From the NCBI GenBank assembly GCA_035647075.1, contig DASROF010000023.1, forward strand, positions 1 to 15,413: DNA of 15,413 nucleotides. Reading direction: 5' to 3'. Source of the stretch: Gp6-AA40 sp035647075 (GTDB lineage: Bacteria > Acidobacteriota > Vicinamibacteria > Vicinamibacterales > UBA2999). A program made the position numbers and the translations under genes. This document shows, piece by piece, positions 1-7,345 of the stretch. Below the pieces are notes generated by a model. It ran no database searches, was not told the origin of the DNA, and was given only the letters and a program-made list of their open reading frames with translations. Each line of letters starts with the position of its first letter. Positions within the stretch are counted from its first letter, which is position 1.

Positions 1-485
1 TACTGCCAGCTGACCACCTCGATGTTCGAGTAGGTCTGCTTGTTCGGCCGCGTGCAGGTGTAATTCACGCGCTGACTGAGTGTCTGGTAGTTGGTGCTCG
101 CACGGAACTTCGACAGCGTGCACGGCTGGCCGTCCACCTGAATCGTGCCGCCCTTGGCCTGGTATTCGAGCATCGCGACCATGTCGCGCTCGTCAGTGCC
201 CTTCAACATGCCCTGACCCCAGAACCAGTTGAACAGCACGGCTCGCAGGTCCTTGGCTCCTGCTGCGGGTGTGTACGGCGCACCGGCGTTCGGGTCGGCG
301 CCACGACCGCGACCCTGAGGGCCGCCCTGGCCCTGGGCACCGGCCGGACCGGCCGCGCCGCGACCTTGCGGGGCGGCTGCCGCGCCAGCCGGAGGCTGTT
401 GCGCACCCGCTGTCGATGCCATACCAATCGCGAAGACAGCGGCGCACGTGGCCACCGTCCAACGAGTCCCTCGACGAAAATCCAT
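1..485 (-). CDS. Secreted protein of unknown family, 3' end cut by window edge
   Basis: The frame opens at an ATG whose first base is 485 and stays open for 161 codons to the window edge, so the C-terminus is missing. The start is set by a strong Shine-Dalgarno (GGAGGA, reverse complement of 491-496) five bases upstream. Residues 1-29 form a Sec signal peptide (RR near the N-terminus, hydrophobic core, STAGA-Q cleavage site). Residues 30-75 are a disordered Gly/Ala/Arg/Pro linker with PQGRG-type repeats. From residue 78 a folded part begins (DLRAVLFNWFWGQGM), rich in aromatics and with two cysteines (122 and 144) that could form a disulfide in the periplasm. I do not recognise the family. The overlapping minus-strand frame ending at 203 is a shadow: it lacks an export signal and is dominated by Arg and Pro. 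The divergent neighbour starts at 670. Confidence 0.75.
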   Translation of the reverse strand, partial: MDFRRGTRWTVATCAAVFAIGMASTAGAQQPPAGAAAAPQGRGAAGPAGAQGQGGPQGRGRGADPNAGAPYTPAAGAKDLRAVLFNWFWGQGMLKGTDERDMVAMLEYQAKGGTIQVDGQPCTLSKFRASTNYQTLSQRVNYTCTRPNKQTYSNIEVVSWQ

Positions 486-653
486 GGAGATCCTCCGTTT
501 TGCCCTGACCGCGAAAGCGCGAAGCGTCTGGATTTTACGGCAAGTTGACGAAGGTGAAACACACCGCGATGTGGGCCCTGCCGTGTGTCGAATCGCCGCT
601 CACTGCGGATGCCGTCAACTCGCCGCGGTTCTCCTGACCGTCACTGTCGCCAC

Positions 654-661
654 GATAATAT
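654..661 (+). promoter_or_regulatory. Possible -10 box just before the 670 start
   Basis: GATAATAT is an AT-rich island in GC-rich DNA. GATAAT (654-659) differs from the sigma-70 consensus at one position and ends ten bases before the ATG at 670. No convincing -35 lies at normal spacing; CTGACC at 634-639 is the nearest. There is no Shine-Dalgarno before 670, so the transcript may have a very short leader. The 184-bp gap 486-669 otherwise holds only the start-region signals of the two divergent genes. Confidence 0.3.
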
Positions 662-669
662 TCACGTCC

Positions 670-1359
670 ATGCCCGACGTACACATCCCGCATCTGGACG
701 AGGACGAACCCGCTCTCGCGCACGCCGCATCCGCATCGACCGTGGCGCCGCCATCCGCACCGCATCGTCGGCACTCCGTCGTGAAGCTTCTGCTGGAGGT
801 CGCGCTGATTACGACGGGCGTGTTTCTCGGTCTCGCCGGAGAGAGCTGGCGGGAGAGCCGGCATCATCACGAGTTGGCCGAGCAGTCGTTGCGGCGATTC
901 AGGGATGAATTCAAGGCGAATCGTGCCGAAGTGCTGCGCGTGCATCAGCGGCACGTCGATGAAGAAAAAGGGTTGCTCGCCTATTTCAAGGCCAGCGGCC
1001 CCGCGCTGCTGGCACACATGCTGGACCCGTCGAAGCCGCTCCCAGAGGCTCCCGACAATGTCATCGATTCAGCGGGTTTCGACTATTCGGCGTGGGACGT
1101 GGCGTTGGCAACCGAGTCGCTGGCCTACATCGACCCAGAGCTGGTTGCAAAGATCTCGGCTGCCTACCAAATGCAGCGGGTGATCGAAAAGGATCACGAC
1201 ATGATCGCGCAGGTGGGGTATTCGTTTCAGAACCAGGTGCACTGGTTTCGCGGCGTCTACGGGTATTTCGGCGACACCGTGCTGCACGAAAATCTGTTGT
1301 TGAAGCGATTCGACGATCTTCTGCCTCGACTCGATAAAGCGATCGCCGGCGACGAGTGA
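670..1359 (+). CDS. Single-pass membrane protein, DUF6090-like
   Basis: A 229-residue protein from the ATG at 670. The frame is open back to an ATG at 448, but that start would overlap the divergent gene, and the extra residues look like translated non-coding sequence. After a short acidic and Ala/Pro-rich N-terminus, residues about 37-56 form one transmembrane helix (LLLEVALITTGVFLGLAGESW). A long, charged, probably helical domain follows (ESWRESRHHHELAEQSLRRF, then DEFKANRAEVL). The pattern of a helix with E-x-x-L-I-x-x-G-V, then W-x-E-x-R, then L-x-x-(F/L)-x-x-(E/D)-(F/L)-x-x-N matches my memory of DUF6090 membrane proteins, and the length fits. That family has no known function. The gene stands alone and converges on the next. 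The family assignment is moderate; that it is a real membrane protein is much surer. Confidence 0.75.
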   Translation: MPDVHIPHLDEDEPALAHAASASTVAPPSAPHRRHSVVKLLLEVALITTGVFLGLAGESWRESRHHHELAEQSLRRFRDEFKANRAEVLRVHQRHVDEEKGLLAYFKASGPALLAHMLDPSKPLPEAPDNVIDSAGFDYSAWDVALATESLAYIDPELVAKISAAYQMQRVIEKDHDMIAQVGYSFQNQVHWFRGVYGYFGDTVLHENLLLKRFDDLLPRLDKAIAGDE

Positions 1360-1360
1360 G

Positions 1361-1377
1361 CAGGCCGGCCCTGCCTG
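1361..1377. terminator. Weak hairpin between convergent genes
   Basis: CAGGC (1361-1365) and GCCTG (1373-1377) pair around a 7-nt loop in the 34-bp gap between the stop codons of two converging genes. An alternative pairing, GCAGG with CCTGC, overlaps it. No T-run follows on either strand, so an intrinsic terminator is only possible. Confidence 0.2.
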
Positions 1378-1393
1378 ACGGAGTGTCCTGGTC

Positions 1394-2251
1394 TCAATGC
1401 GTCATCGCGTAGAGGAGGACATTGATGCCCAGTGCATACCCCTTCGGTGCGAACTGATAGAAGAACTCCGGATCTTCGCCTTCGCGTTCCCAGGAATCGG
1501 ACACGTCCGTGTTGTGTGTCATGACGACGATGATCCGACCGTGAGTGTCGCGGACCGCGCGCAGGTGCGGTACTGCGGTCTCAGCCCCGCGTTCCGATGT
1601 CGTTTCCCCGCGCACGCTTCGCCAGAATCGGATGCTGGTGACCTGGGGCACCGCGGTGACCTCGAGCATCGACCTGAAGATCGGGTCGGTGAGCGGGACG
1701 TCTTCAATGGGGTATTCCGACGGCGGCAGAGCCCTCGCGAGCTCGGAGGTCCATTGTTCCCAGGCGGCTTCTCCCCAGAAGTCATCGACCCAGAGGAAGC
1801 CGCCCTTCTCGAGGTACAGCCGCAATCGGGCGGCCTCTTCATCCGACATACCGATGGTGCCGATGTCCGAGGCCATCACAAACGGGCAGTCGAACAGCGC
1901 GTTATCGGTGAGCTTCACCAGATACACGTGCGGGATGTTGGGCTCGCGCCAGCTCACATGTGTCTTGGTGAGCTCCGACAGCCGGAGCAACAGATGGCGC
2001 TGGGCCCCCGGATAGTCCGTGCGCCACCCGGCGCCGTTCGCCTCGCGACGCACGCTCGTATACAGAAGGTGACAGCCGGCGACGTTGGCGTCCGGCCGCG
2101 GATGTAATGGGATCTCGGCCGGATCGCCTTGTTCGCCGACCAGGGCCCCGCCAAACCCTCGTGGTCCGAACTGCGCATAGGAAAAGCCGGCCGACACGAG
2201 AACGACCAGGAGGGCAACCGGCACGATGCGGCGACGGTACGACCTGGCCAT
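1394..2251 (-). CDS. Secreted DUF4159 domain protein
   Basis: A 285-residue protein with a Sec signal peptide (residues 1-26; RRR, hydrophobic core, SYA-Q site). The rest is one DUF4159 domain. Visible signatures are GWRTDYPGAQ (75-84), a Pro-Phe motif in DCPFVMASD (121-129), the hallmark GGFLWVDDFWG (150-160), GRIIVVMTHNTDVSDSW (238-254) and a C-terminal GYALGINVLLYAM (271-283). DUF4159 is thought to have a glutamine-amidotransferase-like fold. In some bacteria it occurs with MoxR/DUF58-type modules, but none of those genes is here. The length matches a single-domain member with an export signal, implying a periplasmic role; substrate and reaction are unknown. The start ATG lies 40 bases from the divergent NTF2-like gene. 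The Shine-Dalgarno is weak (GAGTGAG). Confidence 0.9.
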   Translation of the reverse strand: MARSYRRRIVPVALLVVLVSAGFSYAQFGPRGFGGALVGEQGDPAEIPLHPRPDANVAGCHLLYTSVRREANGAGWRTDYPGAQRHLLLRLSELTKTHVSWREPNIPHVYLVKLTDNALFDCPFVMASDIGTIGMSDEEAARLRLYLEKGGFLWVDDFWGEAAWEQWTSELARALPPSEYPIEDVPLTDPIFRSMLEVTAVPQVTSIRFWRSVRGETTSERGAETAVPHLRAVRDTHGRIIVVMTHNTDVSDSWEREGEDPEFFYQFAPKGYALGINVLLYAMTH

Positions 2252-2291
2252 GGCTCACTCTACGATAGCTCACGATATATCCTTACCGGCT
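2252..2291. promoter_or_regulatory. Compact divergent promoter region with palindromic -10-like box
   Basis: Only 40 bp separate two divergent start codons. The gap holds GATATATC (2274-2281), a perfect 8-bp palindrome that reads as a -10-like box on both strands. It lies 10 bases before the plus-strand ATG and 22 bases before the minus-strand ATG. GCTCAC occurs twice, 15 bp apart (2253-2258 and 2268-2273), and ACGATA twice, 10 bp apart (2262-2267 and 2272-2277), which could form an operator. I find no good -35 on either strand. Confidence 0.45.
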
Positions 2292-3014
2292 ATGAGAATC
2301 CCGAACGTGCGTCAGGGTTGCGTCTGCGCCGCCGTCCTGTGGCTGTCGGCCACAGCGTTCGCGCAGACTCCTCAGACCCTTACCGCCGAAGACCGCACTG
2401 CGATTCAAGCTCTGGTGTCCGGCTACGCGCGGACACTCGGTGCGTGTGCGGCAGAGGAGTACGCCGATCTCTTTGCTCCCGGCACGGGATATTTCGCCAG
2501 CGGGATCCGCGGTCACATCGTCGGGCGCGAGAAGCTGATCGCCCTGGTGCAAAGCGAACGTCACTGCACGGCGCCTGCCGGCGCGACGCCGGCGCCGCGG
2601 CCAGGCGGGGGCAACGGCCCGGTGGTCAACATCGAGGTCACGCCTGCCGGCATTCGCGGCATCGCGGACCTTGGCGGCGCGGGCCAGTATCAGGATGAGT
2701 ACGTGAAGACGCCGCAAGGCTGGCGGTTCGCCGGACGCACAGTCCTCACCCCGGCCGAGAAAGCCGCTGGTCTGGATGCGAACGAGATGCTCGCGATTCG
2801 CCGTCTCTCAGCGGCCGAGGCACTCGCCGACTACTACGTCGCTGATCAGAGCGGCGTCAAACGGTTTCGAACGTCAGGCGTCGAGATCGGCGTCAAGGAC
2901 GGCGTGGTCACCGGCCGTGTCTACCTGAAAGCCGGCGGCTTCTACGACGACGTGTACGAGAAGTCGGGACCGGGGCAGTGGCGGATCAAGTCGCGGTCCA
3001 CTGTGAAGCCCTGA
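2292..3014 (+). CDS. Secreted NTF2/SnoaL-like protein
   Basis: A 240-residue protein. I chose the ATG at 2292 over in-frame ATGs at 2226 and 2250 because it gives a clean signal peptide (MRIPNVRQG, hydrophobic core, TAFA-Q site near residue 25) and leaves the shared promoter free. Residues 30-153 look like an NTF2/SnoaL-type cone fold: helix LTAEDRTAIQALVSGYARTL, then YADLFAPGTGYF, then IVGREKLIALV, then strands ending in GQYQDEYVKTPQGWRFAGRT. A Pro/Gly linker (98-109) interrupts it. Residues 155-240 repeat the C-terminal strands of such a fold: FYDDVYEKSGPGQWRIKSRS (217-236) aligns with QYQDEYVKTPQGWRFAGRT (132-150). No catalytic residues can be assigned, and this fold serves enzymes and binding proteins alike. 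It is likely periplasmic. No Shine-Dalgarno precedes it. Confidence 0.8.
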   Translation: MRIPNVRQGCVCAAVLWLSATAFAQTPQTLTAEDRTAIQALVSGYARTLGACAAEEYADLFAPGTGYFASGIRGHIVGREKLIALVQSERHCTAPAGATPAPRPGGGNGPVVNIEVTPAGIRGIADLGGAGQYQDEYVKTPQGWRFAGRTVLTPAEKAAGLDANEMLAIRRLSAAEALADYYVADQSGVKRFRTSGVEIGVKDGVVTGRVYLKAGGFYDDVYEKSGPGQWRIKSRSTVKP

Positions 3015-3055
3015 CCTGCCCGCCGGGATAGGTGGTCGCTATCAGAGCGTTGCCA

Positions 3056-3077
3056 GCGTACGGCTGAGACTGTACGC
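3056..3077 (-). terminator. Hairpin after the methyltransferase gene
   Basis: GCGTAC (3056-3061) and GTACGC (3072-3077) form a perfect 6-bp stem around a 10-nt loop, two bases past the minus-strand stop at 3080-3082 and in the gap between converging genes. It has no T-run, so it could be a weak terminator or an RNA 3'-end stabiliser. Confidence 0.35.
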
Positions 3078-3079
3078 GT

Positions 3080-3880
3080 TCATCGAATACAGATCACTTC
3101 GCCATGAATCAGGGCGAACCATCCGTCCGGCGCTACCGCCCACGAACGCCACGCGTCAGCGATCGACGCCAGTTCCTCGCTGCGTGCCCGATGTTCCCGT
3201 TGTGCCTGCAGCGCAATGGCGGAGTTGGTGATCCGATCGGCCCATAGCCCGCCCCACCAGCCACGCTCCTCTGGCGTGGCAAAGCACCAAGAGGATGCTG
3301 ACGGCTGGACCTGACTGAAGCCGGCCTCACGCGCCCACGCAAGAAGATGACGGCCTGCGTTCGGCTCGCCGCCGTTGGCCCTCGCGATCTCCTGATAGAG
3401 ATCGAGCCATCGTTTGAGCCGGTCGTCGTGCGGATACCACGTGAACGTGGCGTAGTCGGAATCGCGAGCAGCGACGATCCCGCCGGGGCGCACGACGCGA
3501 CGCATCTCCTTCAGCGCGGCGACAGGATCGGAGACGTGCTGCAGCAGCTGGTGCGCATGGACGATGTCCCACGACGCGTCATCGAACGCCAGATCATAGA
3601 CGTCACCGACCGCGAATTCGACGCCGGGATGATCACGCCGCGCGGCGTCGATGATCTCGCTCGATGAATCGAGCCCGCACACCCGACTCGGGGTGAGGCG
3701 CTGTGCGAAGTCAGCGGTGATCGAGCCTGGACCGCAGCCGACGTCGAGCAGCAGCAGCCCGGGCTTCAGGTGGGGGAGCAGATAGGCTGCGGAGTTTTCG
3801 ACCGTCCGCCACCGGTGGGACCGGAGCACGCTTTCGTGATGGCCGTGCGTATACACCGGCCGGGGTGTGTCCGATTTCAT
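3080..3880 (-). CDS. Class I SAM-dependent methyltransferase
   Basis: A 266-residue soluble protein from the ATG at 3880. The frame extends to an ATG at 3928, but the sequence from MKSDTPRPVYTHGHHESVL onward looks like the family N-terminus. Rossmann methyltransferase motifs are clear: motif I LLDVGCGPG (44-52), an acidic residue after strand 2 (D71 in GLDSS), GDVYDL (92-97), HQLLQHVSDP (110-119) and the post-motif VRPGGIVAARDSD (130-142). The layout matches the Methyltransf_11/25 type (UbiE-like). The acceptor substrate cannot be told. There is no signal peptide, so it acts in the cytoplasm. It is a single gene: the convergent neighbour ends at 3014 and the divergent one starts at 4124. The Shine-Dalgarno is poor. 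Confidence 0.9.
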   Translation of the reverse strand: MKSDTPRPVYTHGHHESVLRSHRWRTVENSAAYLLPHLKPGLLLLDVGCGPGSITADFAQRLTPSRVCGLDSSSEIIDAARRDHPGVEFAVGDVYDLAFDDASWDIVHAHQLLQHVSDPVAALKEMRRVVRPGGIVAARDSDYATFTWYPHDDRLKRWLDLYQEIARANGGEPNAGRHLLAWAREAGFSQVQPSASSWCFATPEERGWWGGLWADRITNSAIALQAQREHRARSEELASIADAWRSWAVAPDGWFALIHGEVICIR

Positions 3881-4074
3881 CCAGCGGGAGTCTTCACTAC
3901 GATCCGTCGCGCCAGTGAGGAGGGCCACGCATCCGGCGAACCGAGGGAGCTGCTCGACCAGTCCATCTGGCGCATGCGCGCGCCCATTTCACCGCCGCCG
4001 GCCAGAAACCGGAGCTGGGATGGTTCGACTTTGGTTGTCACTCGGGTCGCAGGATCATATCGAACGTCGGGCTG

Positions 4075-4086
4075 CGAGCTAGCTCG
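4075..4086. repeat. 12-bp perfect palindrome upstream of the phosphoesterase gene
   Basis: CGAGCTAGCTCG is a perfect inverted repeat 37 bases before the ATG at 4124, in the 243-bp divergent gap 3881-4123. A possible -35 (TTGTCA, 4035-4040) with an AT-rich stretch near 4055-4061 lies just upstream, so the palindrome could be an operator downstream of the transcription start. No other gene or RNA is visible in this gap. Confidence 0.3.
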
Positions 4087-4114
4087 GCTGTGATCGATGC
4101 GTTGACCGGCATCA

Positions 4115-4121
4115 AGAGGGG
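4115..4121 (+). promoter_or_regulatory. Shine-Dalgarno of the phosphoesterase gene
   Basis: AGAGGGG lies immediately before the ATG at 4124, with the core GAGG four bases away. It fixes the start and shows the protein begins without a signal peptide. Confidence 0.7.
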
Positions 4122-4123
4122 CA

Positions 4124-5539
4124 ATGCCAGACTACTACTCCGAACCGTTTCTGTGCCTGGCCAGCGTGACGCACAAGTCGGCGCTGATTGCGTGGGGGGC
4201 GTTCTACTTCCGCGTTCAGGACTCGAACGACGGGTTCAAGCTGGTCAAGGACAGTGACCTCAAACACGTGCATCCGCCGCGGTGCGACACCATCGGCGCG
4301 TCGTCCACGTCCTACGGGCCCGCGCGGATTGAGGTCTTCGACGCAGCCGGCGCTCTGGTCGCATCACGTCAGACTCAGGATGACGTCAACCACTGCTGGT
4401 TGATCGGTCTGGCGCCGGACACCGAATACACCTACCGCGTCATCGTCAACGGCGAGGAATGGGCGGAGGGGCCGCGTCGGAACTGGGAGAAGACCCCGCA
4501 CGGAATGGGCCTTGGCCCGAAGCTGCGCGCGTACGTCAATCGCTTCCGCACGCACCCGGATCCGCTGGAGCCTGCACCGCAGCCATTCACGTTTGCGGTC
4601 ATTGGCGACTTCGGCGTCGGGATCAGGAAGGACCGGGGTGGGCAGCGGCGGATCGCCGAGGTGCTCGACCGCGCCGTCGATGAGCACCAGATTCGATTCG
4701 TGCTGACCACCGGCGACAACATCTACCGCAGCGGCGGCTTCCTCGGCATCATCGGCGGTGACACCGGCGATCAGGACGACGACTGGTATTTCACGTATCA
4801 CCAGCCGTACCGCTACATCATCAATCGCGTCCCGGTCTATCCGAGCATCGGCAATCACGACGCCGACGAGACCGAGAGCAAGGATGATCGAGCGCAGGTC
4901 ATCGACAATTTCTACGTGAACGAACGCATCGCCGGTGAAGAGGCAGCGGGCCGGGCATCGACGGAGCCCGGGTTGTTCTACCGCTTCCGCTTCGGCTCGA
5001 CGCTCGAGTGCATCTGCATCGACACGTCAAAAGAGCCGGACCATTTCCACGGTCGGCTGTTCAATCACGACAAGCATCAGGAGTTCCTCAAGGCGGCGCT
5101 GCCCGATTTGCAGGGTGCCGCCCCGACGATGTGGCGGATCCCGTTCGGTCATCATCCACCGTTCTGTGCCGGCCCACAGCACCGGAACACCGACGGCATG
5201 GAGCCGCTGATCGACCAGTTCGAGCGTGCCGGCGTGAGGCTGGTCCTCAGCGGCCACGAGCACAACTTCCAGCACGCCCACCACAACCTCGTGAACTACA
5301 TCGTCACCGGCGGAGCGGGGAAGCTGCGCGAGGGGCGTCCGTCGGGGGATCGATTCCGGGACGCGCACACGGTCTCGTGGGCGGCCGCGTATCACTTCCT
5401 GCTGGTGACGATCGACGGAACCCGCGCCACGATACGCCCGATCGGCGCGGGCGACGGCGGCACGCTCGCCGACGTGGAGCGGTCGCTTGCTGCTGACTCG
5501 GAGACGCGCACGCGCGAACCGATTGTCGTGATGTTGTAG
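4124..5539 (+). CDS. Metallophosphoesterase, purple-acid-phosphatase-like
   Basis: A 471-residue protein with a clear calcineurin-type phosphoesterase core. Metal-site motifs appear in the expected order: GDFGVG (161-166), GDNIY (197-201), GNHD (243-246), GHHPPF (342-347) and GHEHNFQH (377-384). Together they would bind two metal ions and hydrolyse phosphate esters. Residues about 5-145 form a beta-rich N-terminal region with ITAWG/TEYTYRV-like elements, resembling the fibronectin-III-like domain of purple acid phosphatases. The position after the second metal motif carries Y201, as in GDNxY of purple acid phosphatases. Unlike many of these enzymes it starts with MPDYYSEPF and has no signal peptide or lipobox, so it is probably cytosolic or exported by another route. 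The next gene starts 40 bp downstream on the same strand, but that gap holds its own -10-like box. Confidence 0.9.
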   Translation: MPDYYSEPFLCLASVTHKSALIAWGAFYFRVQDSNDGFKLVKDSDLKHVHPPRCDTIGASSTSYGPARIEVFDAAGALVASRQTQDDVNHCWLIGLAPDTEYTYRVIVNGEEWAEGPRRNWEKTPHGMGLGPKLRAYVNRFRTHPDPLEPAPQPFTFAVIGDFGVGIRKDRGGQRRIAEVLDRAVDEHQIRFVLTTGDNIYRSGGFLGIIGGDTGDQDDDWYFTYHQPYRYIINRVPVYPSIGNHDADETESKDDRAQVIDNFYVNERIAGEEAAGRASTEPGLFYRFRFGSTLECICIDTSKEPDHFHGRLFNHDKHQEFLKAALPDLQGAAPTMWRIPFGHHPPFCAGPQHRNTDGMEPLIDQFERAGVRLVLSGHEHNFQHAHHNLVNYIVTGGAGKLREGRPSGDRFRDAHTVSWAAAYHFLLVTIDGTRATIRPIGAGDGGTLADVERSLAADSETRTREPIVVML

Positions 5540-5565
5540 CCGGGATCGACGTCGTTCGAACGGGC

Positions 5566-5573
5566 GATATACT
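5566..5573 (+). promoter_or_regulatory. -10-like box abutting the DUF885 start
   Basis: GATATACT contains TATACT (5568-5573), a five-of-six match to the sigma-70 -10 consensus, only six bases before the ATG at 5580. Transcription would then begin at or next to the start codon. No Shine-Dalgarno is present, which supports a leaderless or very short-leader mRNA. No -35 is evident at 17-bp spacing. Confidence 0.45.
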
Positions 5574-5579
5574 CCGCTG

Positions 5580-7313
5580 ATGCCGCGCACACTCACCGTC
5601 GGGGCCTTTCTACTTGTACTCACCGCTTGTCGCACCTCCTCACCAACCCCGGAGCAGACAAACGCAACACCAGCGGCTGACATGGACACGCTGACCGATG
5701 ATTTCATCAAGGGGGCGCTCGCGCTGTCCCCTGTCACGGCGACGCAAGCCGGCTACCACACACACAACGGTGCCGCTCTCGACGAACAGATCGACGACCT
5801 CAGTACCGCCGGCATCGACGCGCAACGCCGGTTCTATCAGGACATGCAGCGGCGAATCGCCGCGCTCGATCCCGCGGCGTTGGATCGCGAACAGCAGGCC
5901 GATGTCCAGATCATCAAGAACAACGTCGGCTTGTCGCTGCTCGAGCTCGATACGATTCAGGCGTTCCGCCATAACCCGACGGTGTACGTGGAGCTCGCCG
6001 GCAATGCGCTGTATGTGCCCTATGTCCTGAATTACGGTCCAGCGGAGACGCGCTTCCGTCAGATCGTGAAGCGTCTCGATCGGATTCCCGCGCTGGTGCA
6101 GCAGGCGAAAGACAACCTCCTGGACGCACCCGACGTGTGGAACCGGGTAGCACGCGAAGAGAATGAGGGCAATATCGCCCTCATCGATCGCACACTGCGC
6201 GACGCGGCGCCAGCCTCGCTGAAAGACGACTACGCGCGTGCCGCGCAGAGCGCGCTGACGGCTCTCAAGGATCTCAACGCGCATCTCGCCGGACCACTCG
6301 CCAGCAAAACGAGCGACTGGCGGTTGGGCAAGGACAAGTACGCGCAGAAGTTTGCGCTGGCGCTGGCGGTCGGCACCACACCGGAGCAACTGCTCGCTGA
6401 AGCCGAGGCCGATCTCAAGACGACGCAGACGGAAATGGAGGCGCTCGCCGCGCCGAAAACGGTCAAGCAGGCCCTCGACGCCATCGCGCGGGAGCACGCC
6501 ACGCCTGAGACCTACATGGACGCGGCAAAGAAGACGCTGGAGCAGGCCACCGCATTCGTTCGTGACAAAGGGCTGTTGACGCTCCCCACGCGCTCGAACC
6601 TGCAAGTGATTGAGACGCCGGAATTCCTCCGTGGCATCTATGGTGTCGGCGGCTTCAACGCCGCGCCGGCCTTACAGCCGGAGCTGGGCGCCTTCTATTG
6701 GATCACGCCGATTCCGAAGACCTGGGCGAAAGAGCGGATCGAATCGAAGCTGCGTGAATACAACAACTACGGGCTGCAGGAGCTGACCATTCACGAGGCG
6801 ATGCCCGGCCACTACGTCCAGCTCGAGGTCGCCAACGATCTGCAGCCGACGTCCCGGCGCGTACTTCGCAGCGTGTTCGGCAATGGGCCGTACGTCGAGG
6901 GCTGGGGCTTTTACGTGCAGCAGCTGATGTCCGACGAAGGATATCTGAACAACAGCACTCCGCTCCGCCTGACGTGGCTGAAACAGAAGATGCGCGGGCT
7001 TGCCAATACGATCCTCGACGTGCGGCTGCAGACGATGGGGATGACGGATCAGCAGGCGCTGGACCTGATGATCAATCAGACCTACCAGGAAAAGGAGGAG
7101 GCGACAGCGAAGCTGCAGCGTGCGCAACTGTCGTCCACGCAGCTGCCGACGTACTACGCCGGACTCAAGGGCTGGCTCGATACACGCGCAAAGTACAAGT
7201 CGGCGAAGGGAACCGCCTTCACGCTGCACGAGTTCCACGATCGCGCCCTGAAAGAGAGTGCCGTGCCGCTGCCGGAACTGCAGAAGCTCCTGCTGCCAGG
7301 GACAGGTCCTTAG
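5580..7313 (+). CDS. DUF885 family lipoprotein, putative metallopeptidase
   Basis: A 577-residue protein, about the usual DUF885 length. The N-terminus is a type II signal peptide with lipobox LTAC (Cys17), so it is probably a lipid-anchored periplasmic protein. A long helical region follows (LTDDFIKGALALSPVTATQ from 38, typical of the family start). The diagnostic motif HEAMPGH is at 405-411, preceded by TIHE and followed by YVQLE. A second conserved motif, YVEGWGFYVQQLM, is at 438-450, where E440 is a plausible third metal ligand. The C-terminal LHEFHDRALKESAVPLPELQ (549-568) is also typical. HExxxGH suggests zinc binding, and family members are annotated as putative carboxypeptidase/oligopeptidase-like, but substrates are unproven. 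It starts 40 bp after the phosphoesterase gene on the same strand. Confidence 0.9.
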   Translation: MPRTLTVGAFLLVLTACRTSSPTPEQTNATPAADMDTLTDDFIKGALALSPVTATQAGYHTHNGAALDEQIDDLSTAGIDAQRRFYQDMQRRIAALDPAALDREQQADVQIIKNNVGLSLLELDTIQAFRHNPTVYVELAGNALYVPYVLNYGPAETRFRQIVKRLDRIPALVQQAKDNLLDAPDVWNRVAREENEGNIALIDRTLRDAAPASLKDDYARAAQSALTALKDLNAHLAGPLASKTSDWRLGKDKYAQKFALALAVGTTPEQLLAEAEADLKTTQTEMEALAAPKTVKQALDAIAREHATPETYMDAAKKTLEQATAFVRDKGLLTLPTRSNLQVIETPEFLRGIYGVGGFNAAPALQPELGAFYWITPIPKTWAKERIESKLREYNNYGLQELTIHEAMPGHYVQLEVANDLQPTSRRVLRSVFGNGPYVEGWGFYVQQLMSDEGYLNNSTPLRLTWLKQKMRGLANTILDVRLQTMGMTDQQALDLMINQTYQEKEEATAKLQRAQLSSTQLPTYYAGLKGWLDTRAKYKSAKGTAFTLHEFHDRALKESAVPLPELQKLLLPGTGP

Positions 7314-7325
7314 GCCTTAGGCCTT
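7308..7325. repeat. Short tandem 7-bp repeat at the DUF885 stop
   Basis: CCTTAGG is repeated in tandem two and a half times across the stop codon (TAG 7311-7313) into the 32-bp convergent gap. It is probably slippage-derived and has no clear role. The rest of the gap is pyrimidine-rich, without a stable stem. Confidence 0.4.
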
Positions 7326-7345
7326 CTTCCTTAATCCTTCTCGTT

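Noticed and set aside
1397..2107. 236-residue open frame antisense to the DUF4159 gene
   Set aside because: Composition is unlike a protein fold, and the opposite strand carries clear DUF4159 motifs.
2577..2593. Perfect 7-bp stem with CGA loop inside the NTF2-like gene
   Set aside because: It falls in a stretch encoding a Pro/Ala/Gly linker, where GC-rich codons create such stems by chance.
5640..6605. 321-residue open frame antisense to the DUF885 gene
   Set aside because: It is a GC-driven shadow; the sense strand encodes a full-length family protein with lipobox and HExxxGH.
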